Counted from the first letter of the stretch, positions 1 through 11,248 are shown. The stretch is 64,000 nucleotides of DNA from Persicaria tinctoria (GCA_037127255.1 JBANSL010000004.1:72748627-72812626); one strand, 5' to 3'. Notes: a model not told the origin generated them from the sequence alone. Numbers and translations: made by a program.

Positions 1-487
1 CTATCCTCCCCCCGCCGCCCCTCCTCAGCCGATTCGCTGCCTCCCGCAGGCACGCGAACGTCCCCCGGGTGTTCACCGCGAATATCCGGTCGAACTCCTC
101 CGCCGGCGTGGAGGCGATGACGGAATAGGTCGGGTCGGCGACCCCGGCGGAGGTGACGAGGATGTGCGGCTGGGCGCTGAAGGCCTGCTCGGCGGCGTCG
201 AAGAGGGATCTGACCTGCGCCGGATCGGAGACGTCACAGCGGACGGCGACGGCGCGTGGAGCGGAGAGGGAGGGGCTGGGTGGGGAGGAGTTGATTGCGG
301 CGGCTAGGGTTTCGGCCTGGGCGGAGCTGGAGGAGTAGTTGATAACGACGCGTGCGCCGAGGGTGGCCAGGTGGCTGGCGATGGCGCTGCCGATGCCGCG
401 GGAGGCGCCGGTGACTATGGCCACCCTGTCTAGCAGCGGAAGGGCGGCGGGGGAAGGCGGCGGAGGAGCGGGGTTTGCCGTGGCCAT
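1..487 (-). CDS. Short-chain dehydrogenase/reductase, NADPH-dependent aldehyde reductase-like (partial, 5' part)
   Basis: The gene starts at the ATG at 487 and reads on the minus strand without a stop through base 1, giving about 162 N-terminal residues; the rest lies outside the window. After a short Ala/Pro-rich leader comes the classical SDR Rossmann fold: VAIVTGASRGIGSAIA (the TGxxxGIG cofactor loop, about residues 24-39), then VVINYSSS, which fits NADP(H) preference, then CDVSDPAQV, ILVTSAGV and FDRIFAVNTRGTF. These are the order and spacing of classical SDRs (FabG-like). Plant homologues of this type are cytosolic or plastid NADPH-dependent aldehyde reductases or 3-oxoacyl-ACP reductase-like proteins; which one cannot be told without the catalytic YxxxK region. 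The coding sequence is very GC-rich, unlike the flanking AT-rich DNA. A LINE fragment begins about 160 bp upstream of the start codon. Confidence 0.88.
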   Translation of the reverse strand, partial: MATANPAPPPPSPAALPLLDRVAIVTGASRGIGSAIASHLATLGARVVINYSSSSAQAETLAAAINSSPPSPSLSAPRAVAVRCDVSDPAQVRSLFDAAEQAFSAQPHILVTSAGVADPTYSVIASTPAEEFDRIFAVNTRGTFACLREAANRLRRGGGGRI

Positions 488-647
488 TTGCAGTCAGTTA
501 GTAGATAGTCTGTTAAAAGGATGATTTGGGAAACCTTGTATTTATAATTGGGTTTGCATTTTGCAAGCAATTAGGTTGAGATTTGCATATATCAGCAATG
601 ATGCCAGCATTTAAACCTTCTATGTATAATGCAATATTGTGCCTTAT

Positions 648-2189
648 GACTAGAGAGGAGGGGTTGTGGAGCGAGATTCTCACTAGCAAATACGCTACCC
701 GGCTCTCGGCCAGTCTCCGAGCGCGTCTTACATCTGAAAGGGATTAATTAAGGCTGTGAATCTGGTTATTAAACCTAATGTGAAATGGAACCTTGGAAAC
801 GGAAGGAATGTCCGGTTTTGGGATGATAAGTGGTTGGGCGACACCCCTCTTGCTGCGATTTCCCTGAGCAACAATTCGGGTCTGGATGACCGGCTTGGTA
901 ATCAGGGCCTGGTCTCGGAGTATTGGGATACGAGCACTGGATGGAAGTGGGATCTGTTTTCGACGTCTCTCCCCACGTCTACCCTGATGGAGATGGCTGC
1001 GGTGACGATGTCGGATGAGGAGGATGTGCTTAGTTGGAGTAGGTGCAGGGACGGAGACTACTCTATATGCTCGGGATACAACTGTCTTGTTGGCCTTGAC
1101 AGCACGAGGTATGAGGACAGGTCTTTTTACAGGGCTACTTGGACGATGAAGACAATCGAAAGGGTGAGGAGTTTTATCTGGCTTGCAAGCAAGGGAGGAT
1201 TGCTGACGAACGAAGAAAGAGCCCGACGTCATCTAGGTAACAATGCCCTTTGTCCCGTTTGTGGTCTGTTTTGCGAGAGTGCGCTGCACCTCCTTAGGGA
1301 CTGTGATCCTGTGCGTAAGTTCTAGATGCAGGTTGAAGAAGCCCGAAGAATGCCCGACTTCTTCGATCTCCCTTTCGCAGCATGGCTACGGATGAATATC
1401 CTCTCCAAGGCTGTGGGAAAGGAAGGAGAGGAGTGGAGGGCGTTCTTCGCGGTGGCGCTATGGTGGATCTGGAGAAGAAGAAATGGTGTCGTATTCGACA
1501 GTGGGGCGAAGGACCTCCCTCTCACGCCGGACACCTGCTGGAGCCTTGCGGCCGAGTACAAGAGGAGATCCGCAGCAAAGTCCTCCGGCAGGAGGGACAC
1601 TACTGTTAACATTGGTTGGCGCCCCCCTAATCCGGGGTGGATGAAGGTCAATACCGATGGGGCTGTGAGAAACACGGGCCGCGCAGCTGCTGGCGGAGCT
1701 ATTAGAGATGTTGACGGCAACTGAGTTGCGGGTTTCACTATGAACATCGGAGCTTGCTCGGTGGTAGCAGCGGAGTTGTGGGGGCTCGCTAAAGGCCTGG
1801 AAATCGCTTGGGACCTGGGCTTCCGGAAGGTGGAATGCGAGACTGATTCGCTAGACGCATTGAGATTACTGCAGGGTCAACCCAAACCAGTTCACCCTTG
1901 CGCCAGCCTGGTGAGGATTTGCCATGGCTTCATCAGTAGGAGTTGGGTCGTCAAGCTCCGTCATTCTTTCCGAGAGGGCAACTGTCTTGCCGACTTTCTC
2001 GCTAATCTTGCGTTTTCTTTCCCTGTTGGTTTTGTTTTACTAAATTCTGCTCCTTCGGGTGTGGGCGGTATCCTCCTTGATGATGCACTTGGGGTCACAA
2101 AGACCAGGGTGCACAACAATGGTTAGGCTGCTGCTCCTCCCAGACTAAGGGCCTCGGCCTGTTTTTGTTTATCTACCAAAAAAAAAAAT
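648..2189 (+). mobile_element. 5'-truncated LINE (L1-like) with 14-bp target-site duplication
   Basis: The insertion is bounded by a perfect 14-bp direct repeat, ATATTGTGCCTTAT, at 634-647 and 2190-2203. It ends with an A tract at about 2178-2188 just before the right copy, the signature of target-primed reverse transcription. Only the 3' end of the element is present, from the end of the RT region through the zinc-binding RT domain and RNase H, so it is a 5'-truncated copy. It lies in the upstream region of the divergently oriented dehydrogenase gene. It is a different family from the LINE at 12890-39825. Confidence 0.9.
661..2126 (+). pseudogene. LINE ORF2 C-terminal remnant (zf-RVT plus RNase H)
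   Basis: The reading frame from about 750 gives WNLGNGRNVRFWDDKWLGD, typical of the segment after plant LINE reverse transcriptase. It is followed by a zinc-binding RT domain (NNALCPVCGLFCESALHLLRDC) and an RNase H domain (GWMKVNTDGAVRNTG, then AAELWGLAKGLEIAWDLG, CETDSLDAL and LRHSFREGNCLADFLA). The frame is interrupted by TAG at 1323-1325 and TGA at 1722-1724. Both fall where the family usually has Trp, so both fit single G-to-A changes. A further frame change lies near 735-750, since the upstream stretch LWSEILTSKYATRL reads in another frame. It is not functional. Confidence 0.85.
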
Positions 2190-2203
2190 ATATTGTGCCT
2201 TAT

Positions 2204-2712
2204 AAATTATACGGAGTAATTAATTAAATTTGACTCGTATATAGCTCTAAATAATTTTTGAAATACATAAATAAATTTTAAAAATTATATAATCTTATTC
2301 TAATGGTTTTTCTATTTTATAAATTTTATACTTTCTTTTTAAAACAAAAATACTCCATTCAATCGGTAATATAAAATATTTAAATTTCCGACATGTGTTT
2401 TAAAGAGTTACTCTGTAAAAATTATATAAAACATTAAATTTCTTTAATAAGTATTATATTGTAAAAAAAAAAGTTAATACTCTCTTATACAGTTTTATTT
2501 GCTTAAAACATGTGTTGAAAAGTCTAATGTTTCGTAGGAAAGCAAATTCACAATAATTACAAAAAATTATTTATATAAAAAAAAAATTTAGAAAAAATTT
2601 CTATTTCTCTAAATTTAGAGAAATTTTTTCTCTATTTATAATTCTCCATTTTACAGCGAAAAGTGTAAAGCCCAAGGAATAAAATTAGGCTAAAATTCCT
2701 ACTTTAGGTCAG
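2204..2712. other. AT-rich intergenic DNA, no gene seen
   Basis: This stretch is strongly AT-rich, with homopolymer runs and no convincing coding frame. Around 2590-2632 there is a near-palindrome with AGAAAAAATTTCT / AGAAATTTTTTCT arms around TCTAAATTTAGA, which could form a small hairpin. Nothing else is recognised. Confidence 0.6.
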
Positions 2713-2715
2713 TTA

Positions 2716-2983
2716 GAGCATTCCCAAGAGCTTCCCTAAAACAAATCTCTAAAATAGAGAATGAGAAATCAAATATTCTGAATATTTTTTTTGCCCGATT
2801 CCAACAACTTCTCCATTATAGAATTCACCCCAAAAAATATAGAGTTTGCTCTAAATTTAGGGAATGACCTCTATATCTTGCCTCCATTCTCTATTTTAGA
2901 TAATATAACGGGGAAGCTCTTGGAGCAAAAACCATCCCAACATTCTCCAAAAAATGAAGATGAGGAATCTCTTGGAGATGCTC
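2716..2983. mobile_element. Tourist-like MITE (PIF/Harbinger type)
   Basis: The 268-bp element has terminal inverted repeats GAGCATTCCCAAGAGCTTCC (left) and GAGCATCTCCAAGAGATTCC (right, reverse complement), 16 of 20 identical. It is flanked by TTA at 2713-2715 and 2984-2986, the 3-bp target duplication of PIF/Harbinger elements. Subterminal stretches are also inverted (TCTAAAATAGAGAATG near 2750; CTCTATTTTAGA near 2890). There is no coding capacity. Confidence 0.8.
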
Positions 2984-2986
2984 TTA

Positions 2987-3152
2987 TAACACCTACATTA
3001 TGCAATTAAAGTAGCCGACTACATAGCTAGACATGGTATTATTAGTAATAGCTCGACTCTCCCCTTTAATATGGAATTGTATTCCATCATCCTGCACGAT
3101 GATCAAAGAGGTGTTTCACGATTTCCGTAAAACTCTTCTAATATTTGCCTAC

Positions 3153-3185
<33 letters not shown>

Positions 3186-3427
3186 TACATTTGGCAACAG
3201 CTCACGCCTCACGGAATAAGACATAATCAGAAAAATGTCAAATAAGATATTTGCCCAAACACACCAACTTATAACACCTAAATGACATGTCCAGATGTTG
3301 CTTCTGCTATAAAAAAAAATAAGCATTAGCTATGACAGCAAAAAAAAAAAAAAAAAAAATTGTTGCTAGGAAGCACAAAACCAGTGATTTGGTTGATGAA
3401 AAACAACCTCTATTTGTCAAGTTTTGA
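2987..3427. other. Intergenic DNA downstream of the NDF5-like gene
   Basis: This interval lies between the MITE and the stop codon of the minus-strand NDF5-like gene, so its right part is the presumed 3' UTR and terminator of that gene. It holds two long A tracts (about 3157-3184 and 3340-3359). No gene is visible. Confidence 0.5.
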
Positions 3428-4759
3428 TTAGATATTAGGGTTGTGTAATTGCTGCTGCCCTCTCCAGACACCTCCAGGCCCCAACCTTATAGGCTTCAGC
3501 AACGCGGACAGTCCCACGCATACATAGCAGTACTCGCCATACCACTCATGGGCCGAACCAGGACTATACATGTACACTTCCTCGAAACCTTTCCTCCCAA
3601 TGTCCACCGAATTTCGCTTGCCCTGTTTCATTCCTAGACATTAGCTATATATGCAAGTGTTTTACATACATAGATAATAACATCTAACATCTTACCCTGT
3701 CTATGATTGTGAAGATCCGGGGAGCACTTGTGTATATCCTGCTCATCTTATCACTCAAATGCTTATAGTTACTAGTCTCTTCAGTTTCAGCAGTTTGGCT
3801 CTCCTTGTCTATATCCATGTTTCCGTATGCAGAGAAGAGGCCCTGGAATACACTCAGCCTCTCGTTCTTCTTCCCAGCTTCTGGAGGAATTATGCTAAAA
3901 TTCGACTGGATTGGAGGCCTGTCGAATATATTGGACCCTTCTAAACCGACTGCATAGGTGGCATCCGGTGTGCTCACATTGAGATGACTCATTACAGATC
4001 CTCTTAGCTCTAACATGGAAGATCTCAAGTTACATACTTTGAACCCTGAGCTTAAACTATCCTCTATTAGACTCACAGCGTATTTCACTTCAACCTCATT
4101 GCTGGGGTCCCTTGAGACTATCTCTATCTGGATGATGTTATAGAATGAAGACCTTCCATCAGGGATAATAATTGAAGATTTCAAGTGAAAATAACATCTC
4201 AACAATGATAAGGAAAAGATGCAAGATTAGGAATACGAACCTCGATACCATCAACAGCGTTTCCTCGGACATCTTTGAGAGACCAACTGGTTGGAGACCA
4301 TGAAAACCCGCCTTCACCTTCGCAGACAATGGCCAAAGACACTCCACCTGTAATAACCACTCCGTCCGGATCCTCTCCACCACTGGAAGCACAAGTGTGG
4401 AGCACCTCCTGTGAGCCGCCATGCCAAAGCCGGGGCTTGTAAGATGTGATCAGACCAGAAGGCAGCATGAGCTTGGCCATGCTGCCATTCTCCACCACCA
4501 TGTTGACGACACAGCTCTCCCCGAGCTCAGTGAAGCTGACTCCATGTCCTCCAAATTCCTCCTTAAAGTACTCTATGTTGATCGGCGTGTAGGGCAAGCT
4601 CACTGATGGTGTCGGAAAGCCTCTTCGGATAGGTTTGTCCTGGAGAGTAGTGGATCCGAAGGACAGCGAAGGGTGGAGATGGATTACAGATGCGTTTCTG
4701 GTGTGTTTTGTGGAGAACAAGTGGGTGGGTTTGGCTGAAAAAATAAGGCTGTTTGCCAT
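3428..4759 (-). CDS. NDF5: NDF5-like protein (NDH-dependent cyclic electron flow 5), galactose-mutarotase-like fold
   Basis: Three exons on minus: 4759-4241, 4127-3696 and 3622-3428, joined by GT-AG introns (donors GTTCG and GTAAG; acceptors CCAG and ACAG). All junctions are in phase 0 and give a 381-aa protein. The first 50 or so residues (MANSLIFSAKPTHLFSTKHT...) are Ser/Thr-rich and basic, like a chloroplast transit peptide. Recognisable blocks are FGGHGVSFTELGESCV, LITSYKPRLWHGGSQEVLHT, YAVGLEGS, SRIYTSAPRIFTIIDR, GFEEVYMYSPGS and the C-terminal WRGQQQLHNPN. These match the plant NDF5 family, a paralogue of PnsB2 needed for accumulation of the thylakoid NDH complex in photosystem I cyclic electron flow. 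The fold resembles galactose mutarotase but no sugar enzyme activity is implied. The gene is 520 bp downstream of its PnsB2-like paralogue on the same strand and shares its exon pattern. Confidence 0.82.
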
Positions 4760-5279
4760 TGAAATGGCTAGGAGTTGTGAAGGAACTCCTTGCTCATGTT
4801 GAACTTCATTTCTGTGAGATGTTTACAGTGAGAAATAAGAGGTAGGAGGGGTCCACTTATCCTTATCTTGGATAGCTGCTTGTTTGGGTGATAGATGGCC
4901 TTCCATATTACCTTACCCAGCAACTTCATTTTATCTTTCTTATCAAACAATTTAGATAGCATATGGCCAACTATCCCATTTTCTTCAACATCTATTCAAG
5001 TCTTGACTTTTGGGCTTCTTTTCTTTACAAAAGTTGAGACTATTTAGAACTGAAATAATGGTTTCTTTCAAAGTGTTGTTTACTGTCATATAGTTTGCAA
5101 TGCTCTCTCTTCAGCCTTCCCCCAGAGTGCGAAAGAGCAAGCTGCTTTTTCGAACGCAATGCTCTATAAGAACACCGGGTTTCAAAACTAGCTAGAGGCA
5201 TATAAATGAATTCGATATCTAGTGCCAAAAAATAGACATTATGTGACATATAAACATATCCTTAAAAGTGTGGAACTGG
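4760..5279. promoter_or_regulatory. Intergenic spacer between the two tandem NDH genes
   Basis: This 520-bp spacer must hold the 3' UTR of the PnsB2-like gene (right side) and the promoter and 5' UTR of the NDF5-like gene (left side), both minus strand. No individual element could be assigned, and no convincing coding frame was seen. Confidence 0.45.
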
Positions 5280-6693
5280 TTACAGGTTATCGTGCTCGAT
5301 GACTTGCGCTCCTCTCCATCCTTCGCCTGGGTTCAGAGTCACTGGCACCATCATTGAAGCTGGGCCTGCACAGATGAAGTAATCGTTTCCGTATTTCTTT
5401 GAGAATGATCCCGGGCTTGACACATAAATGTCATCAAAACCCAACCTTATGACCCGAAAAAACAGCTCTTTTCCCTGAAAGAAGTTCATTTCTATCAATA
5501 TACTGATGGTTAAGAACAAATACACAACCAAAGGTTACATGATTTCTATTTGAATTGATCAGAGATGATATACCTGATCAATTGTTTCGAATTTGGAGGG
5601 GACGGTTCTGTGGAATGCCTTTTCTCTTTCGGATGGAGGCGAAGAGTAGACCCTGCTAAGCTTATTCTTCAATATAGTGACATGCTCCTCCTGCTCGGTC
5701 CACACACCGGGCTTCACGGAATCATTAGACCCGAAAGAGAACAATCCGGAATCATCAGCCTTCATTGCTTCAGCAGGAGATAGTATCTCAAAGGGGGAAG
5801 ATAGAGGAGGGTAAGAGCAATAAGAGCATCCCTGCAGGCCTGTAATGGCAGTTCCACCGCGACTCTTGGACCTGAAATGGCTAAGTATGGCACTCGTGAG
5901 GCTTACGGCCTTACGCCCGTTGTTCTTCACTATCACTGCTGTTGCCATGCTCAACGGATACAAAGAAACAACATAGGTTATGTCTAGGGTTCCAGATGTG
6001 CATCCCAATTCAACCTGCACCAAACATTCATTATCTAGTGAAGAAAAGGAAACTCCACCTCCAATTTCAGACAATGCAAATCGCTAATCGATTGCAAATC
6101 GCATTGTAGTGAATCCCTAGTTTTTGATCTCACAAGCCCTAGAGAGAATTCAAATTCGAATTGCACAAAGCAGGTCAATGAATTTCTCAAAAACAGCAGA
6201 AACCGGGCGCGACTGAAATCTAGATCGATACCTGAACAGCATCGAAGGAGTCGGAATCAACGTTCTTGACGGACCAATCGGCGCCGGAGAGGACGGAGCC
6301 ACCGGCAACGGAACCGGCGGAGCCCTTACCCTTGCCCTTGACACTGACATTTGGCTCGGAGGCTTGGTTGATCACCAAACCAATTCCGCCTCTCTCTCTC
6401 AAAGACGAGGTCTCAGCACCGATAGGAGGAACGGGGACGGTATAGAGGACCTCCTCGAAGCCTTCGTCCTTCCAGTAGACCTTAGGCTTGTAGGAGGTGA
6501 GGTGAGCGTCGGGGATTCGGAGCCTGACGGAGCTGCCATTCCGGACGGAGAGCTCGACGGCAGGGACGTCGCCGATGTCTGAGAATTTGACGCCTTTGCG
6601 GCCGAATTGCTGGTCGAGGGAGTCAACGGTGGCCCTTGTGGTGGTGGTAGTGGAGAGGGTAGGGAGAGAGGAGAGGGGAGAAGCTGCAGCCAT
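5280..6693 (-). CDS. PNSB2: Photosynthetic NDH subunit of subcomplex B 2 (PnsB2/NDF2-like), chloroplastic
   Basis: Three exons on minus: 6693-6232, 6014-5574 and 5474-5280. Introns are GT-AG (donors GTATCG and GTATAT), all phase 0, giving 365 aa. The N-terminus is a short Ser/Thr-rich transit-like peptide. Diagnostic blocks are [83 protein letters not shown] and the C-terminal [12 protein letters not shown]. Together they identify PnsB2 (NDF2/NDH45), a nuclear-encoded subunit of subcomplex B of the thylakoid NDH complex, with a galactose-mutarotase-like fold. The last exon is exactly as long (195 nt) as that of the neighbouring NDF5-like gene, and both introns sit at equivalent places. The two genes are therefore ancient tandem paralogues. 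Confidence 0.88.
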
Positions 6694-6775
6694 TGATGCA
6701 GAGAAAAAGGGCGGGTAAGGTGAGAGATGAGGTGTACGCAGAGAGCCTCATCTTTTGTTTTTGGCACCTCTCGCC

Positions 6776-6800
6776 CTCTCTCAGTCTCTCTCTCTCTCTA
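6776..6800. promoter_or_regulatory. CT/GA microsatellite in the PnsB2 5' leader
   Basis: A run of CT dinucleotides on plus (GA on the transcribed minus strand) lies about 80-105 bp upstream of the PnsB2-like start codon. Such pyrimidine or GA tracts are common in plant 5' UTRs and core promoters. No precise function can be assigned. Confidence 0.4.
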
Positions 6801-7028
6801 ACATCTGTTTTTATTGTCTTTGTCTCGTCACATTTGTGTGAAATACAATACATATTCACATACATATTCAAACTACTACTGCTAAAACTACTACCTTTCA
6901 TGCCTTGGCCTCTTCCACTTGCTTGAGGCTGCGCGGAGCCGCGGACATCATCCTTGTTGAAGTTAACTTTAACTTTCACTCGCTTGAGGCTCTCATTCGA
7001 GTAATAACTTCATCCTTGTTCATCGCAT

Positions 7029-7260
7029 CCATTGTATCGGAATCTTCCTCAACTGTCTCACCCCGCAATTCAGCTGTCTAACGCATTAACAGAGCAGATA
7101 AACATAACGCATTTGATAAGGGTTTCCCTTGGGTGCAATACTGCCCATTGTATCGGAATCTTCCTCAACTGTCTCACCCCGCATTTCAGCTGTCTAACGC
7201 ATTAACAGAGCAGATAAACATAACGCATTTGATAAGGATTTCCCTTGGGTGCAATACTGC
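7029..7260. repeat. Direct tandem duplication, 2 x 116 bp
   Basis: The block beginning CCATTGTATCGGAATCTTCC at 7029 is repeated starting at 7145, period 116. The copies differ at only two positions seen by eye (GCAATT/GCATTT and AAGGGTTT/AAGGATTT). It lies in the shared interval between the PnsB2-like promoter and the ECT 3' end, about 340 bp upstream of the PnsB2-like start codon. The near identity means the duplication is recent. Confidence 0.9.
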
Positions 7261-7952
7261 AATCCCATCCTTGGAAGCTCCTCGGAGAAGATCATCAATC
7301 AAATTCATTCACTGTACCTCCAACTCAAACTGAATCAATTACAAATTTTACGTCAAACAAAGTACTGCAGCTGTGTAAGACATGAAATGTACGAACAAAG
7401 AGCCAAACTCTAATAAAATCCACAGATACAGACATACAGTATCAGAAAACAGGGCTAACCATTGACTATGTCACCAAAGAGAGCCAAGCGGTTTCAAGAT
7501 AATTAAAAAAGCCGCGATAGATTGCAAAACTGACTATTGAAAGCACTCCAGTGTCTACAAGAGCCATAGAAAGCCAAAACACACGCTACAAGAGCATCAT
7601 CCTTCATCAGGTCGAACAAAAAAAAGAGGGAGAAATAAATCTATAAAATCAGGTTCATTTTCCTTGGAAGTCATCAACGGTAGGTGCATAAGAAGAACAG
7701 GGGGTTGAGAAAGCTGCAAAGGGTCCATTTCACAATCCACTATCAAACAAAAAAGAGATGCTACTAAGCTAAACGCTAAAATCTATCTATAGCCACATAG
7801 CAGGTGGCTGGCAGGGCATCATAGTCTGGAAAGACACGGTAATCAGTGATGGAGTCTGCACGTTCAATCAGCATCCCGAGCCAGATTCACACTTTGGTAT
7901 CAATCTTCTGGTGAGGACATTGCAAAATACAGCAAACTCGGAAATGAATCCA
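7261..7952 (-). other. Presumed 3' UTR and downstream flank of the ECT gene
   Basis: This non-coding stretch follows the TGA of the minus-strand ECT gene. No coding frame or repeat stands out. Part of it is expected to be the 3' UTR and polyadenylation region, but the end cannot be fixed from sequence alone. Confidence 0.4.
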
Positions 7953-10900
7953 TCAAGCCTCAGTGGTGGTGGTGGTAGCACTAGTCCCATTTGGTACAAG
8001 ACTCTTCTCAAGTGCAACTGTTTTGTTGTTTTTCTGGACATCCCCAGGGACTGAAGCCAGCAATCGTTCTTCTACCTTAGCTTCGCCGTTGGATCCAACT
8101 GCTGCTGTGTCTTTAGCATCCCTGGCATCCTTCAACTGCACTAATGGGAATTGTGTTAGAGAATTCCAGAGGGGGGAAAACATGTCATGGTTATACAATG
8201 AATATATACACAAGTTTTTTTTTACCCTATGGATGGCAAAATAAACCTATGCCATGGTCTTCTACAGGGAAGTGTTCAATCCCCAATACTGTTGACTCAA
8301 AAGAAAGGACAAAGGTTCATCCCCCACCTCTGATACAAATCTAGGTCTGTATCAAGATTGAGCATACGATCTGGGGAGTTCAATACAACCCTTACAGACG
8401 GACTCAATAAGGGAAGAGAGGGACGCAATTTAAGTGCCATATGGACAAATAGGGAGAATATGCCCGATCTGTAAAGCATGATATTCCCCTTTGCCATATA
8501 CTATACTATACATGTGATCAAGAAGGAAGGGCTAACAATCAATTAGTCAGTTAAGTCTTTTAAGCAAAATCCTGACTTCCGAAGTTCTTGCCTGTTTTTG
8601 ATAATGTTGGCGCTTGGCCTTCTTCTCCTGCATAGCAGTTTCTCGTGCCTCATAAAACTCAAAATCATCAAGGACACTTGTCTTGCTCGAGTGAAACTTG
8701 AAAATTCTAAGCACCTGGTTTCCCTGCTCAAGTTTGACCTACAATGCCAGAGAAAACTTCAGGACATGGAAAATTCAATCCACAAAAATGGCACTGTAGA
8801 AAACAAATCTTCTGTAGATGTTGTCTTCAAATGGAAGGATCATTACATTTCCAACCACAAAAGAAACATACCTCCTGTGTGTCCCGGCTATTTGTCACAG
8901 GCTTATTGTCATTGTTCTCAAGCTTAATGTGCTTCAATAAACTGTTAGGCACATCCTTGACAATATGCCACTTCACGGGAAAGCAACCAATCCACTTGTC
9001 TTGCTGCCAGTAGTCCACAGTTTTGTTAAAATCCACTGGACCAGCCATCTCAGCAAGACCAACAAACTGCCCACTACTATTTACCTGAAATAGAGTAACA
9101 TAAAAGAAGTCATTCAATGTGAAGGGATATCAAAATACAAGTAAAGTATGCGATAAATATTGCGAAAAACTCACAGAGAATAACAAAAACACAGGACAGC
9201 CACCAGGCTTCGCCTGGGCTTCTTGATATGCTGCATCCAGCTTCTTGTTTCCATTTGGGGTACTGGACCAAACATTGTACTTGACACTTTTATGAACGTC
9301 ATCCTCGCTGTAAGATTTGATAACAAAGAACCTTGCTTCAGAGTAATTTTCAGGGAAATCTGCCTTGTTGTATTGGCTCTTGTCTGGAACTACAGGCACC
9401 TTCGGTTCAGTAGTATTGACATTCACTGGCAGATCCTGCCCCTTCACTGCAAGTTTAAAAGACCCCGGTACTAACTGGCTGTTCAAACTGTCACCTCTCG
9501 GTCCCTTGCTTAACTCATTCAAACGATCCTTACTGTCATTTGCGTATCTGAAGAATCCATTCCCCTGGCCTTTAGGTGTGTATTTACTGCCAACAGACTG
9601 CCAACCCCCATTCCAACTTGTCTTGGAGTTATAATAGTTCAATCCAAAACCAGAACCAGAATTGTATGTGTTCCCAAAATGACCATACATCTGATTGTTC
9701 GGAGGCAACCTGCCCATGTATCCAGCAGTATGACCCACGCCAGAGCTTAGATTCTGTTGCTGCAAGCCCTGGAGTAATTTTACAACAACAATGTAAGAAC
9801 TATAACCAAGATGGAGCATCATATGCTTAGTGCAGGATAAACGCAGAAGAAATTTAATAAAAACACTGCATATTAGCAGACTCTCTACAACAGTGACCGA
9901 ATGCAACAAACAACCGCACCATCGAAATGTCACATCCATAGAGGAAGGTGGAACTTACACTTTGTGCATCAATCAGATCACGATTCATGTATCTGTAGTC
10001 ACTCCAATCGTTAACTGATCCATCGTATCCTGGAAAGACGAAATCAAATCAGTATGCATATATTAATGCTCATAATAACCCTGCAAAAGGATTTAATGCT
10101 ACCAAATAACCCCACTATCATCGTAACATAACTGCTAACCTTGATAGTAATATGCAGAAGGATAACCATGAGGTGCATAGTAGGTATTCAGGCTGCTGAA
10201 ATCCTGCATTGGTGGTGTTGGTGTGGCCCGTTCAAATGGTTTCGCTAAACCATTTACCATGTTGCTTGAACCAACTGACCCAAACTGCAATCAACACAAC
10301 ACAAAGACACTCTTTTAGTAAGGCCTGACAATAAAACACATAGCTCTACAAAAAAGGATAACTACAAACATTCAATCTAGTTGTACCTTCTTCTTGGTAG
10401 CCTCGTGAACTTCAATAGTCTTGGGCTGAGAGTCCAGAGATAGCTTCTGGAGCAACTCTGCAGCTTCTGCGGACAGTAAAGGCAAAGACATAAATAACTA
10501 AAGGGAAGCCATAAAATAAGGAGCAATTCTAGTCACATAACAACCTCACAATAGAAAGCATGGCAAAAATCCCCAAATCCAATTCGTTTAAAACCTAGCT
10601 AAAACAACAAGGTAGGCAGCACACCAATCCTCCCCAAGTAAAAATCGTTCCTTGCACGACATCCAGATACTAAACCTAGGAGAAAGCGAGAAAAAACACC
10701 AACCACCATAAGACTCCATTACCGGAGCTTAACATCGATCTATTCGGGCCAGGAACGATCCAAAACGAAACTCCACACCACAGATCTCTAACGTACAAGA
10801 CCTAATCTGGAAAAGCAGCAAAAGCAAAGAGCACGACAAGCACGCGAAGAGCAGCACAAAGCAAGCAAGTAAGCAAGCAGAGGTTGTGCACAGAAAGCAG

Positions 10901-10973
10901 AGACAAGAAGAGGAAAGGAGAAGAAGGAACAGTGGAGGAGCATACTGTCAGAGGAAGCCGCGACAGCCGCCAT
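7953..10973 (-). CDS. YTH-domain m6A reader, ECT/YTHDF family
   Basis: Eight minus-strand exons: 10973-10946, 10466-10387, 10284-10140, 10029-9959, 9768-9175, 9084-8872, 8738-8592 and 8135-7953. All phases fit and give 486 aa. The N-terminus [19 protein letters not shown] is the conserved start of plant ECT proteins. A Tyr/Gly/Asn-rich disordered region follows (residues about 40-250). The YTH domain spans about 253-390: [20 protein letters not shown], then [19 protein letters not shown] and [18 protein letters not shown]. The three aromatic-cage tryptophans expected to hold m6A are present at W275, W332 and W337. ECT proteins are cytoplasmic readers of m6A mRNA controlling organ growth. At 486 aa it is shorter than ECT2-like members. 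Intron 7 has a GC donor (CAG/GCAAGA) instead of GT. The start is the ATG after a GA-rich leader. Confidence 0.9.
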
Positions 10974-11248
10974 GGTCAAATCCACCAAAGACCAGAGTCT
11001 CTCGGGAGGGGAAGCTAGGGTTTAAGATGCAGATTGGGAGAGGGAAGCCCTAGCGGCTGGGAAAAAGTTTGGGGGTTTTCGGCGGAGGGAAAGAGAGAGA
11101 GAGAACGAAGAAAGGGTCGGCCGCGAAGAAATAGAGAGAGGGAGAGCCGTTCGGAAGAAGAAAAATTGAGAAACCTAGAAGGAACGGGTAATTTAAAGCG
11201 GAGCCCTCCATAAAATTAATTAAAATGAATATAAATAAATAAATAAAA
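10974..11248 (-). promoter_or_regulatory. ECT 5' UTR and proximal promoter
   Basis: This is 275 bp of GA-rich sequence upstream of the ECT start codon, including a GAGA run near 11092-11104 and another near 11130. On the transcribed strand this is a CT-rich leader, common in plant housekeeping genes. It ends abruptly at the foldback MULE, so distal promoter sequence has been displaced by 1.25 kb. Confidence 0.5.
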
